DNA of 64,000 nt from JALHOM01 sp964615775 (GTDB lineage: Bacteria; Patescibacteriota; Saccharimonadia; Saccharimonadales; 2-12-FULL-41-12), in assembly GCA_964615775.1 (NCBI GenBank), contig CAZTQB010000005.1, forward strand, positions 1-64,000, read 5' to 3'. The position numbers were made by a program, and so were the translations under genes. The notes under the pieces were generated by a model. It saw only the letters and a program-made list of their open reading frames with translations, made no database searches and was not told the DNA's origin. The number at the start of each line of letters is the position of its first letter. Position 1 is the stretch's first letter. Below, one piece after another: positions 52,961-60,749 of the stretch.

Positions 52961-53455
52961 CTAAGGTTTTAGATAACTATCAAAAGGACGTACGTAGTGG
53001 CATGTATAACCGCTTGGATTGTTTTGTAAATAATCTTGATGGTAATCTTCGGCTGTCCAAAATTTTGTGAATGCTTCGAGTGTGGTGACCACAGGACTAT
53101 GCCAATTATTTGATTTATCAACTAATTTGATCATTTTTTTAGCATCTGAAAGCTCTGATTGGTTTTGGTAGAATATTGCTGACCTGTATGATGATCCAGT
53201 ATCGTTGCCTTGACGATTGAGCGTAGTCGGGTCATGTATTCTAAAGAAATAATCAAGAATGTGAATATATGAGGTCTTAGAATCATCATAGCTTACCTTT
53301 AATCCTTCGGCATGGCCCGGGTGATTGTGGTAGTTTGGATTGTCATTTGAGCCACCTATATAACCTACTTCAGTATCAACAACTCCTGGTTGCTGTCTCA
53401 TCAAATCTTCTAAACCCCAAAAGCAGCCACCTGCTAAATATGCTTTTTTAATCAT
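52961..53455 (-). CDS. msrA: Peptide-methionine (S)-S-oxide reductase
   Basis: About 164 aa from the ATG at 53455, which overlaps the msrB stop by 8 bases. Catalytic Cys is in the classical AGGCFWGLED motif; VGYIGG and HPGHAEG also match. It reduces the S-epimer of oxidised methionine. Paired with MsrB for repair of oxidative damage in the cytoplasm. Confidence 0.95.
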   Translation of the reverse strand: MIKKAYLAGGCFWGLEDLMRQQPGVVDTEVGYIGGSNDNPNYHNHPGHAEGLKVSYDDSKTSYIHILDYFFRIHDPTTLNRQGNDTGSSYRSAIFYQNQSELSDAKKMIKLVDKSNNWHSPVVTTLEAFTKFWTAEDYHQDYLQNNPSGYTCHYVRPFDSYLKP

Positions 53456-53831
53456 GTCTAATTTTATATTTTTTATCAAAATCTAGTGATAATGAGTTAA
53501 TGCAATAACGTACGCCTGTCGTTTCTTTTGGTCCATCATTAAATATATGACCTAAATGTCCGCCACATTTTGCACAGACTACTTCTGTACGCCGCATACC
53601 GTGGGATTTGTCGATGACTTGTTTTATGGAATTCGGCAAAGCATGATCGAAACTTGGCCAGCCCGAGCCTGAGTCAAATTTTGTATCAGATGAAAAAAGC
53701 TGGGAATTACAGGCCGCACATTTGTATGTACCATTTTCTTTATTATGCAGGAACTTACCGCTATAAGGTGCTTCCGTAGCTTTATCTATTAAAACGGCTT
53801 TTTGCTCATTGGTTAAATGATTGTACTGCAT
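53448..53831 (-). CDS. msrB: Peptide-methionine (R)-S-oxide reductase
   Basis: 127 aa from the ATG at 53831 (GGAG 8 bases upstream). Zinc Cys pairs CAAC and CAKC, SGSGWPSF and the catalytic Cys in GVRYCINSLSL are present. Complements MsrA by reducing the R-epimer; both are on one transcript. Confidence 0.95.
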   Translation of the reverse strand: MQYNHLTNEQKAVLIDKATEAPYSGKFLHNKENGTYKCAACNSQLFSSDTKFDSGSGWPSFDHALPNSIKQVIDKSHGMRRTEVVCAKCGGHLGHIFNDGPKETTGVRYCINSLSLDFDKKYKIRHD

Positions 53832-53898
53832 TATTTTCTCCTTTCCAGATTTTACTAACTCCAAAGTATAAACACATTAATCATTATACCTGTCTTGC

Positions 53899-54180
53899 AT
53901 GTTAAAACTTGCAAATAACATTGAAGATCTGTACTTAAAAGTTGACCGAGATCAAAAGCGGTCTATTTTAAATCTCATAGTCTCGAACTTTCAGTTAGAA
54001 GACAAATTACTGAGGTGGAAATACAAAAAGCCATTCGATTTGATGGCTTTTTGTGCTAAAAATGCAAATTGGCTCACGTTAGTGGAAGAGCTAGAGGAGA
54101 GTTTTAAACACCCAACAGAGGTGGACGCTCTCACAACTTGCTCCCTCTCTGCAATTGAAAGCCTACTCCCCCCCTGCTAA
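53899..54180 (+). pseudogene. C-terminal fragment of a serine recombinase (left copy)
   Basis: A 93-codon frame whose first 59 residues are shared with the right copy: LANNIEDLYLKVDRDQKRSI, then LEDKLLRWKYKKPFDLMAF and NANWL. This matches my memory of the C-terminal end of large serine recombinases (about 500 aa). The resolvase catalytic domain and zinc ribbon are missing, so it is not functional. Confidence 0.6.
53900..54075 (+). repeat. 176-bp direct repeat, left copy
   Basis: Aligns without gaps to 56812-56987 with 8 mismatches, 7 of them in the first 55 bases; about 118 bp in the middle are identical. The last bases, GGCTC, match the 3' end of tRNA-Asn on the opposite strand. It bounds the four-gene cassette on the left. 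Confidence 0.9.
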
Positions 54181-54224
54181 TAATCCAATCACAGATTGAC
54201 AATCATGATTACGAGTCTGGATCA

Positions 54225-54299
54225 GGGCGTCGTACAATGTCGAATATTGTGCGATGACCCCAGCGAGTAGTTCGTATGTCGTAAAAGAACTTTTGCGAC
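54225..54299 (+). other. Structured non-coding segment upstream of speD
   Basis: Two adjacent hairpins: GGG-x-TCGTACAAT pairs with ATTGTGCGA-x-CCC (54225-54260), and GTCGTAAAAG pairs with CTTTTGCGAC (54278-54299). No T-run follows, so not a terminator. It occupies the 265-bp gap 54181-54445, with no gene. It could be an RNA leader, a recombination site or a remnant. Confidence 0.4.
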
Positions 54300-54445
54300 C
54301 ATACCCCTACCTCCCCTTTGACACTTCTGTTTTTCTAGATTCAGTTCTCACGCAAATTTTTTATTACTTCTATACATCCGACAAATGACCTCTGTTGTAA
54401 AAAAATGAGTAATATGTCATTATAGAATCAAGAAAGGAAGATGTA

Positions 54446-54883
54446 ATGAGTAGCCACGATATTGAAACTACTGACTACGATTCTACCCTTAGACTTTACA
54501 ATTTAGACCTCAGACATAAGGTACGAGGTGTTTGGGATGAAAATATCCCTATAATTAACCATACCGTTATTGAAGCGCGTGGTCTATCACGATCATTTCT
54601 TGACTCATCAAAAAAACTAAGGGCAGCTTGTGATCAATTTTGTAATGAGGCTAATCTGAAGGTTGTAGAGCGAAGTGTGCATAACTTTAAGCCTGTAGGA
54701 AAAACGGTTTTCTATGTTTTAGAAGAAAGTCATATTTCTATGCATACATGGCCAGAGAGTGGCTATATACACGTCGACTTAGTAACTTGTACAAAAAATG
54801 AATTGACGCCTTTAGAAATGGCCACAATCTTTGATAAATGTTTTAAGCCAACCCATATCAGACACATAAAGATGAGGTACTAG
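54446..54883 (+). CDS. speD: S-adenosylmethionine decarboxylase proenzyme
   Basis: 145 aa, with the autocleavage site in EESHISMHTWPE (pyruvoyl forms from the Ser after the Glu of ESH) and GYIHVDLVTC. It makes decarboxylated SAM, the aminopropyl donor for polyamines. A Shine-Dalgarno (AAAGGAAG) precedes the ATG, unlike the leaderless pattern elsewhere. The N-terminal 25 residues are longer than in short bacterial SpeD. It is the first gene of the repeat-flanked cassette, followed after 4 bp by a likely aminopropyltransferase. Confidence 0.92.
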   Translation: MSSHDIETTDYDSTLRLYNLDLRHKVRGVWDENIPIINHTVIEARGLSRSFLDSSKKLRAACDQFCNEANLKVVERSVHNFKPVGKTVFYVLEESHISMHTWPESGYIHVDLVTCTKNELTPLEMATIFDKCFKPTHIRHIKMRY

Positions 54884-54887
54884 TTTC

Positions 54888-55571
54888 ATGTTAAATCATA
54901 AGGATGTTTTAAAGAACGCACAGATAATTGCAAGCCAGCGTCCCACTGCCGATTTATCAGTGGAGCAATACTTGATGACCGCAGAGAGTCTCGCTAGACA
55001 GGTAAGTTGTTTGCAGAATGTCTTTTTAGACAAAAAGGTATTGCATATTGGTGATGACGACCATCTGTCAGTACTCTTTGCATTATACCTAAACTGTCAT
55101 CCTGTCATTTTAGAGTACGATCCAAGAGTAAGGAAAAGTTTGCGGTCTAGCTTTAGTAGTTTTCGTATACAAAACTACTCAATTCTTAAGTATGATGTAA
55201 GAGAATTCATACCGAACGGAGTAAAAGCTGACACGTTTTACATTAATCCACCTTACTCATCTAAAAATAATGGTAAGGGCGTTAAAGTATGGGTAAGCAG
55301 AGCATCTCAAGCAATACCGATTGGCTCAACTTCAGTATTAGCTTATCCGATTGATGAAACGTTACCCTGGACTATATCTTGTCTCAAAGAGATAGTCGAT
55401 TACGCATACCAGTGCGGCTTAATGATCGTAGACATCAATAGAGATATACATACATACGAATATTTACCAAAAGACCCAGGATTATTATCGTCTAATATAT
55501 ATCTATATAAATTTAAAGAGTGCATAGCTCCAGAAATAGAAGATATAGATGGCGAATCATTATATAGATAA
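54888..55571 (+). CDS. Branched-chain polyamine synthase (BpsA)-like aminopropyltransferase
   Basis: 227 aa, methyltransferase-like fold. The region EQYLMTAESLA, then VLHIGDDDHLSVLFAL and ILEYDPRVRKSL, follows the archaeal/thermophile BpsA (DUF43) pattern; the substrate loop reads FYINPPYSSKNN, where BpsA has DPPE. NPPY also occurs in N6-adenine methyltransferases, so a methyltransferase cannot be excluded, but SpeD next door favours aminopropyl transfer. The N-terminal winged-helix domain of archaeal BpsA (about 350 aa in all) is missing. Overlaps the next gene by 23 bases. Confidence 0.6.
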   Translation: MLNHKDVLKNAQIIASQRPTADLSVEQYLMTAESLARQVSCLQNVFLDKKVLHIGDDDHLSVLFALYLNCHPVILEYDPRVRKSLRSSFSSFRIQNYSILKYDVREFIPNGVKADTFYINPPYSSKNNGKGVKVWVSRASQAIPIGSTSVLAYPIDETLPWTISCLKEIVDYAYQCGLMIVDINRDIHTYEYLPKDPGLLSSNIYLYKFKECIAPEIEDIDGESLYR

Positions 55572-56127
55572 AAAGGGTGAGCTTATTGCTGTGTGTGGCA
55601 GTTCAGGTTCGGGGAAAAGCACACTTGTAAGGTATGCCTTATCTACAATGGTCGATAATCTAGACTATATGAAGACGATAACCACGAGAGAGCCAAGACC
55701 TCACGAAGACGATGTTGAGTACACATTTGCCACAAGCTCAGAGTACGATCGGATGAGAGATCGGGCCTCCGTGTGGGATGAGTCACTCATCTATGGAAAT
55801 CGTTATGGCGTCAATGCCTCATTCTATATAGAGGAAATCAGAAAAGGAAGAAATTTAATTTTTTGTAGCGTACCTTCATCGACTATCCTCGATGGTATGT
55901 GTCAAGTATATGGGAAAATTACAACTGTACATCTAAAAACAGATCTTGAAACATCATTTGAGCGTCAAAAAATGAGAGATGGAGTAAAAAATCTTGGACG
56001 CCTTGCCGTCGATAGAGCAATGGACGTGCAAAAAGCCTTCACTGCTGACTACATTATGCAGCCTACTGGAGTCATTGATGATGATAAAGCAGAATTTTTA
56101 AAGATAATAATGGGGATAATTGAATGA
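55549..56127 (+). CDS. Guanylate-kinase-like P-loop protein
   Basis: 192 aa. Walker A GSSGSGKST, the nucleotide-binding TTREPRPHEDDVEYTF and IYGNRYGVN match guanylate kinases, and there is a lid-like segment with ERQKMRDGVKN. It is more divergent than housekeeping Gmk and is coupled to both neighbours by overlaps (23 and 4 bases), which suggests a specialised (d)NMP kinase in the cassette. Confidence 0.75.
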   Translation: MANHYIDKKGELIAVCGSSGSGKSTLVRYALSTMVDNLDYMKTITTREPRPHEDDVEYTFATSSEYDRMRDRASVWDESLIYGNRYGVNASFYIEEIRKGRNLIFCSVPSSTILDGMCQVYGKITTVHLKTDLETSFERQKMRDGVKNLGRLAVDRAMDVQKAFTADYIMQPTGVIDDDKAEFLKIIMGIIE

Positions 56128-56711
56128 ATCAACCAAAAGAAATTTATTTCGTCACATCAAATAAAAAAAAGTTTGCGAGTCTTAAAAATCAGCTGGAGAC
56201 GGTAGATATTACCTTAAAACAACTTGCATTTGATTTTGACGAAGGACGAGATTTAAACATTGAAGCAGTTGCAAAATACAAGTTAACTCAGGCAAAAAAA
56301 GCATTTCCTAACAAGAAGTTGATTGTAGACGATAGAGGTTTTTTCATCCCAGCTCTTAATGGCTTTCCCGGTCCATTTGTAAAGCTATTGCTAGATAGTT
56401 TTAGCTACAAAGGGCTTATAAAACTCATGGCAGGCGAAAAAGATCGAAGTGCAGTATTCTCATACGCAGTAGCCTATTTCGATGGCAAAGAAGATGTCGT
56501 TTTTGTAGCAGATGAAACAGGTTTTATTACTAATGAACCAAAAGGTGAGAATTTGCATGGCTGGACAGAACTACTATACATCTATGGCCATCCAAGTTTT
56601 CCGAGTAGAAGCCTGGCTGAATTAGATGATAGCGAATGGAAAGATTACCTAGCTGCAATCGACGATGTTGACCCATTTTCTTTATTGAAGAAACACTTTC
56701 TTAAAAGTTAA
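56124..56711 (+). CDS. Divergent HAM1/RdgB-like NTP pyrophosphatase
   Basis: 195 aa. FVTSNKKKFASLKNQL replaces the usual SNxxKxxE; VDDRGFFIPALNGFPGPFVK matches the second family motif with Arg for Ser; LHGWTELLYIYG and SLAELDD correspond to the C-terminal part, but the conserved SHR is missing. It probably hydrolyses a nucleoside triphosphate, though the changed residues suggest a non-standard substrate. ATGA overlap with the kinase gene. A 31-bp piece is copied at 52910-52940. Confidence 0.7.
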   Translation: MNQPKEIYFVTSNKKKFASLKNQLETVDITLKQLAFDFDEGRDLNIEAVAKYKLTQAKKAFPNKKLIVDDRGFFIPALNGFPGPFVKLLLDSFSYKGLIKLMAGEKDRSAVFSYAVAYFDGKEDVVFVADETGFITNEPKGENLHGWTELLYIYGHPSFPSRSLAELDDSEWKDYLAAIDDVDPFSLLKKHFLKS

Positions 56712-56720
56712 TAAAATTAA

Positions 56721-57023
56721 AAGAACTTCAACTTAAAGCTCAAACTTAAACAAGAGCGAAGAGAAAGTCTCGAACTCGCCAACGAAGACTATTACAATAC
56801 GGTTTCTTATCTGTTAAAACTCGCAAATAACATAGAAAATTTGTACTTAAAAGCCGACAGAGATCAAAAGCGGTCTATTTTAAATCTCATAGTCTCGAAC
56901 TTTCAGTTAGAAGACAAATTACTGAGGTGGAAATACAAAAAGCCATTCGATTTGATGGCTTTTTGTGCAAAAAATGCAAATTGGCTCGGGAGGCCGGACT
57001 CGAACCGGCAACCTCGAAGTTAA
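56721..57023 (+). pseudogene. C-terminal fragment of a serine recombinase (right copy)
   Basis: The frame is open from 56721 without a plausible start and encodes a coiled-coil-like LKLKLKQERRESLELANEDY stretch, then the same C-terminal module as the left copy, and runs into the tRNA-Asn gene. About 35 more residues are kept than in the left copy. It is a remnant. Confidence 0.6.
56812..56987 (+). repeat. 176-bp direct repeat, right copy
   Basis: Partner of 53900-54075. Its last 6 bases overlap the 3' end (GAGCCA) of the tRNA-Asn gene on the minus strand, as expected for an attachment site at a tRNA 3' end. Confidence 0.9.
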
Positions 57024-57056
57024 CAGCTTCTTGCTCCACCATTGAGCTACTCCCGA
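56982..57056 (-). tRNA. tRNA-Asn (anticodon GTT)
   Basis: The acceptor TCGGGAG (57050-57056) pairs with CTCCCGA; anticodon stem GAAG/CTTC with loop CTGTTAA gives GTT (the 27-43 pair is A-G); T arm GCCGGTTCGAGTC; discriminator G and encoded CCA (56982-56984). It is a Q-tRNA substrate for the Tgt encoded at 41.5 kb. Confidence 0.94.
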
Positions 57057-57152
57057 ATATTGGTTAAATTTAAAAATCTAAGTCATAAAAATAACAACTT
57101 TCGATATCAATATTCTACCGATGGGTGGCTAAAAAGTAAACCTCAAAATCAA

Positions 57153-57614
57153 CTAATTTGATTTTTTAATTACACGTTGTGCGTCACGGGATTGATCACG
57201 TTTTTTTATTAGTTCACGTTTGTCGTATTTTTTGCGACCTGTACCGATACTAATACGTAGTTTTATGTATCTGCCAGTTGTAATTAATTCTGTTGGAATA
57301 ATGCTTTGGCCACGTTTTTTGGCCTCTGATAACTGATCAATTTCACGTTTTTTCATAAGTAACTTGCGGCTGCGGACTTGCTCAGTGTCGGAAAGCTTGG
57401 CCCCTAAAAAGCCGGTGATTGTAGCATTGAGTAAGTACAGCTCATCGTCCTTAAAAACAACGTAAGCTCCACGCAAATGCCCGTGACCTAGTCGTAATGA
57501 CTTAGTTTCTTTGCCATTCAAAACTAAACCTGCCACATAACTTTCTTTGAGGTCGTAATCAAACTTGGCACGCTTGTTGGTAATTTTTTTGGTTTGAGCT
57601 TGTTTTTTTGCCAT
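57153..57614 (-). CDS. smpB: SsrA-binding protein
   Basis: 153 aa, usual length. KITNKRAKFDYDLKESYVAGLVL, the KSLRLGHGHLRGAYV motif and the basic C-terminal tail (KKYDKRELIKKRDQ) are diagnostic of SmpB, which binds tmRNA and delivers it to stalled ribosomes. The tmRNA gene itself is not in this window as far as I can see. Confidence 0.96.
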   Translation of the reverse strand: MAKKQAQTKKITNKRAKFDYDLKESYVAGLVLNGKETKSLRLGHGHLRGAYVVFKDDELYLLNATITGFLGAKLSDTEQVRSRKLLMKKREIDQLSEAKKRGQSIIPTELITTGRYIKLRISIGTGRKKYDKRELIKKRDQSRDAQRVIKKSN

Positions 57615-57656
57615 AAACTAATTATGAGCTAAATTGACAAAAAACACAATATATGT

Positions 57657-58796
57657 TTAATATGTTTTTTGATCTATTTTCGACGAAAGACTAGTCTCGT
57701 CAGCCGCCTTTGCCTGACCTATCTTGTCTTTGGCAGTATTCCATAAATCTGGATGGCCATTTTGTTTGAGCCAGTACCACCATTCTGGTCCCCATAGGTA
57801 GATTTCTCTGATACCGGTGTCAAGACCGTACTGAATTCGATCATCTAACCTCTCGGCATCTAAAGATTTATACATTTCTGGGATATCTTTTGCCTGGTTC
57901 ATCTTATAGCCCTCTGGTAGCCATGCCTCAGTTTGTAATTCGTGAATTACCATACTTTTTCCAGAAACTATCTCACCGTAACCGGCCAAGCTAGAGTAAA
58001 ACCAAGCTGGATAAGGATATTCAAAATAACGTTTTGTAGCAGTTTTATCCCAAACACGCTTATAAATCGATACTGCAAATTGATCTGGTGTCGGACTACG
58101 CATTGGCACACCGCCCCAGTTATTGCTTCGACTAATGATAAGTTTATGGTTAGAGTCAAGTCGCTTTACTAAATCTGCTTCGGCAACCAAACGATCTCGA
58201 CTAAAGTCGGTACACTCACCAAACACGCTCATAAAATACTCATTTTCTAGCTGGTAGCTTTCTAGAGCGGGATTGTCTTTGTAGCGATTGACTGTGGCTT
58301 CGATGTAGCGATATAAGTCAGCTCGCCACTCTTCAATTGGTCGACCTTTTGCCCAAGATGGCTCATGACACTCTGGCCAGCGTGGTTGACGTAACCCGAT
58401 AGCTAAAGATACTTTTGAGCCAGATTCCTCGGCCTTTTTAAATTGCCAGTCTAGTTCTGAAAAGTCATAAGTACCTCTGTTTGCTTCAATATTTTTCCAA
58501 TAACTAACTAAGCGAAATTGTCTAATACCAAGATCATCAATCATTGCGTCCATTGTGCCTTCTGGGTCTAGTCCAAAATAACGGGCATAGTCTGGCACGA
58601 AAGTTACGCCTAATTTAAGTGGCTCGTTTTTGTGCTTGTTAATGTAATATTGGCCACCAATGTAAGTAAAAAGTACGATAACTAAAAAACATGACATTAA
58701 AGCTGCCGCTACCTTGTATGTAACAGATAAATGATTAAACCAACTAAAATATTGCTTAGGGTTGGTCGTTTTTTTGGTAGAAGACTTTTTGGACAT
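57657..58796 (-). CDS. Membrane-anchored TIM-barrel glycosidase-like protein
   Basis: 379 aa: basic N-terminus, one membrane helix (about 28-48), then a (beta/alpha)8-type domain with IRQFRLVSYWKNIEANRG, ESYQLENEY (likely acid/base Glu) and MVIHELQTEAW (likely nucleophile Glu), as in GH clan A. Predicted to act on a polysaccharide outside the membrane. Family number uncertain (GH5/GH39-like). Confidence 0.75.
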   Translation of the reverse strand: MSKKSSTKKTTNPKQYFSWFNHLSVTYKVAAALMSCFLVIVLFTYIGGQYYINKHKNEPLKLGVTFVPDYARYFGLDPEGTMDAMIDDLGIRQFRLVSYWKNIEANRGTYDFSELDWQFKKAEESGSKVSLAIGLRQPRWPECHEPSWAKGRPIEEWRADLYRYIEATVNRYKDNPALESYQLENEYFMSVFGECTDFSRDRLVAEADLVKRLDSNHKLIISRSNNWGGVPMRSPTPDQFAVSIYKRVWDKTATKRYFEYPYPAWFYSSLAGYGEIVSGKSMVIHELQTEAWLPEGYKMNQAKDIPEMYKSLDAERLDDRIQYGLDTGIREIYLWGPEWWYWLKQNGHPDLWNTAKDKIGQAKAADETSLSSKIDQKTY

Positions 58797-58878
58797 AATT
58801 TAGCTTAAAATAATACTAAGATAGCAGAATAATCTAATGTATAATAAAAGCATAACAGCAATAAAATAAATATGGAAG

Positions 58879-59904
58879 ATGCACTATAACAGACAAGATC
58901 CCCAGCTGCCTAATGATACTTCGTGGAACTATGAATCAGATGACTTTATATTTTATGAAAAAATCAATCAGGTAACCGAAAAAATCAATGGTTTATCTTA
59001 TGATGAAGTAAGCTCTATGTTGGAGCAGAAGATTGTCGATTGCAAATTGACAGGTTTGAAATATCTTAAGCTCTCTAGTGACAGTAGAGTACATTCGGCG
59101 GTTGTGCATTTCAACCCTTTTGGTAACTCGTTAAATGGAAGTATGTTAATACGGGCTTTTTATATCCAAAAAGTACTTGAAGAGTTTGACTTTAAGGACG
59201 GTAATGGTTTCTTGCCTGACATGATTAGCTTCACCGCTGTCAACGCAAGGCAGAGGTTTAAGCCAAATAGAACGCAGCTAAAAGCTATTGCTAATGGCGA
59301 TTTTGCAAAGATTGCTGAAGTATATGTAAAATCGTTACAATCTCAAGGCTATACCCAGCTATTTATCATTGGTTTTTCTCAAGGGGCAACTTTGGCAGCA
59401 GCAGTTGCTCACCGAGCAGTACTTAGTGGGATAGAGGTCAGTCATGCAGTTTTTGGAGAGCCAGCAAATGTGCAAAATAGACGGAAACGAAAATTATCAA
59501 GAAGTTTTATACGTGACTACAAACACCTTAAAAAGGCTGTTGACGATAGTCGAATCGTACATCTAACACCATACTCGAGTCCAAGCAAACTAAAGATATT
59601 TACCAGTATTTTATATCGGCCAAGGCTAAATTATTCCTTGGTCGCCGGATTATCACATGGTTCATTTGAGCGTGATTTTGAGTATCTAGCTAACTCAAAG
59701 ACGGTTGTGACTATTGGCTGGAGTGGACTGGGGTCGGTTTGTCCTCCAGAAACAATAAAACAAATTATAGCCAAAACTCGCCAATTGCCTACTTCTAACT
59801 CAATTTATACGGTGTCTGTAAGTAATACTTCGCATGTATGGGCCGATCGCGTCAATTTACTGGCTACGTTTTACATCTATGGCCTAACTAGGCAGGCTGA
59901 TTAG
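58879..59904 (+). CDS. Alpha/beta-hydrolase-like protein
   Basis: 341 aa. IGFSQGATLAAAVAHR is a nucleophile-elbow GxSxG motif, and a late SNTSHVWAD could supply the His; the acid is unclear. No signal peptide. An ATG at 58872 stops after five codons, so the start is 58879; TATAAT at 58840-58845 gives a leader of roughly 27 nt. It is followed after 2 bp by a glycosyltransferase gene, so it may act on a lipid or glycan precursor. I do not recognise the exact family. Confidence 0.5.
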   Translation: MHYNRQDPQLPNDTSWNYESDDFIFYEKINQVTEKINGLSYDEVSSMLEQKIVDCKLTGLKYLKLSSDSRVHSAVVHFNPFGNSLNGSMLIRAFYIQKVLEEFDFKDGNGFLPDMISFTAVNARQRFKPNRTQLKAIANGDFAKIAEVYVKSLQSQGYTQLFIIGFSQGATLAAAVAHRAVLSGIEVSHAVFGEPANVQNRRKRKLSRSFIRDYKHLKKAVDDSRIVHLTPYSSPSKLKIFTSILYRPRLNYSLVAGLSHGSFERDFEYLANSKTVVTIGWSGLGSVCPPETIKQIIAKTRQLPTSNSIYTVSVSNTSHVWADRVNLLATFYIYGLTRQAD

Positions 59905-59906
59905 CT

Positions 59907-60719
59907 ATGGCCAGTCCTACTTTAACCATCGTGATACCGGTTTACAATGAAGAATTCGATATTGCCCAGTGTCTGTGGTCAATTGCTAAGCAAACTGTCG
60001 CACCTGACGAAGTAATAGTTGTAGACAATAACTCTAGCGACAATTCTGTAAAAATTGCCAAAAAATTTAAATTTGTCAGAGTTATACATGAACCCAATCA
60101 AGGCATAGCATATGCCCGAAACGCTGGGTTTGATGCGGCTAAAAGTCAGATTATTGGTCGAATTGATGCTGACTCAAGGCTTAGTCCAAGCTGGGTGTCG
60201 GCGGTCAAACGTTATTATTCTTTCGAAACCAATCTAGCCACAGGCGTCAGTGGTCAAGGCTATTTTTATAACACAATTTGGCCAAAGTTTGCTGGTAAAA
60301 TCCAACACAGCTTTGCCTTCAAGTACAATAAGCTAATTTTGGGTAATTATATACTTTGGGGATCAAATATGGCTGTCCCAAAGTATCTGTGGGATATTGT
60401 AAAGAGTGATACTTGTTTTCAGCGTAATATTCATGAAGATATTGATCTTGCTATACACCTAAGTCGCATGGGTTTTCAGATAAATCACCGCAAGAGTATG
60501 GTTGTAGGTGTCAAAATGAAACGAGTAATGAATGATCGTAGCAGTCTATGGAGTAACCTCATGATGTGGCCACGGACTTTTTGGATGCATCACTACCAGT
60601 TGTGGTTTTTGGCTGGTTTCGGAGCAATTTTCCTGTATATTATGTCGTTTCCAGTTAGGTTAACCGATTATTTTAGGATTTATGCCCTAAATAAACCAAA
60701 AAGAACTAGGAATTTTTAG
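59907..60719 (+). CDS. Glycosyltransferase family 2
   Basis: 270 aa: VIPVYNEEFDIAQCLWSI, NQGIAYARNAGFDAA, GRIDADSRL (DxD) and NIHEDIDLAIHLSRMG (catalytic ED region), then a C-terminal hydrophobic stretch (about 230-252) that may anchor it. It likely works with the adjacent GT4 enzyme on a surface glycolipid. Confidence 0.88.
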   Translation: MASPTLTIVIPVYNEEFDIAQCLWSIAKQTVAPDEVIVVDNNSSDNSVKIAKKFKFVRVIHEPNQGIAYARNAGFDAAKSQIIGRIDADSRLSPSWVSAVKRYYSFETNLATGVSGQGYFYNTIWPKFAGKIQHSFAFKYNKLILGNYILWGSNMAVPKYLWDIVKSDTCFQRNIHEDIDLAIHLSRMGFQINHRKSMVVGVKMKRVMNDRSSLWSNLMMWPRTFWMHHYQLWFLAGFGAIFLYIMSFPVRLTDYFRIYALNKPKRTRNF

Positions 60720-60749
60720 TATAATACCTGTCGAAGATAAGGATATATT

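Noticed and set aside
54225..54299. Hairpins before speD as an intrinsic terminator
   Set aside because: They are followed by C-rich sequence and not by a T-run.
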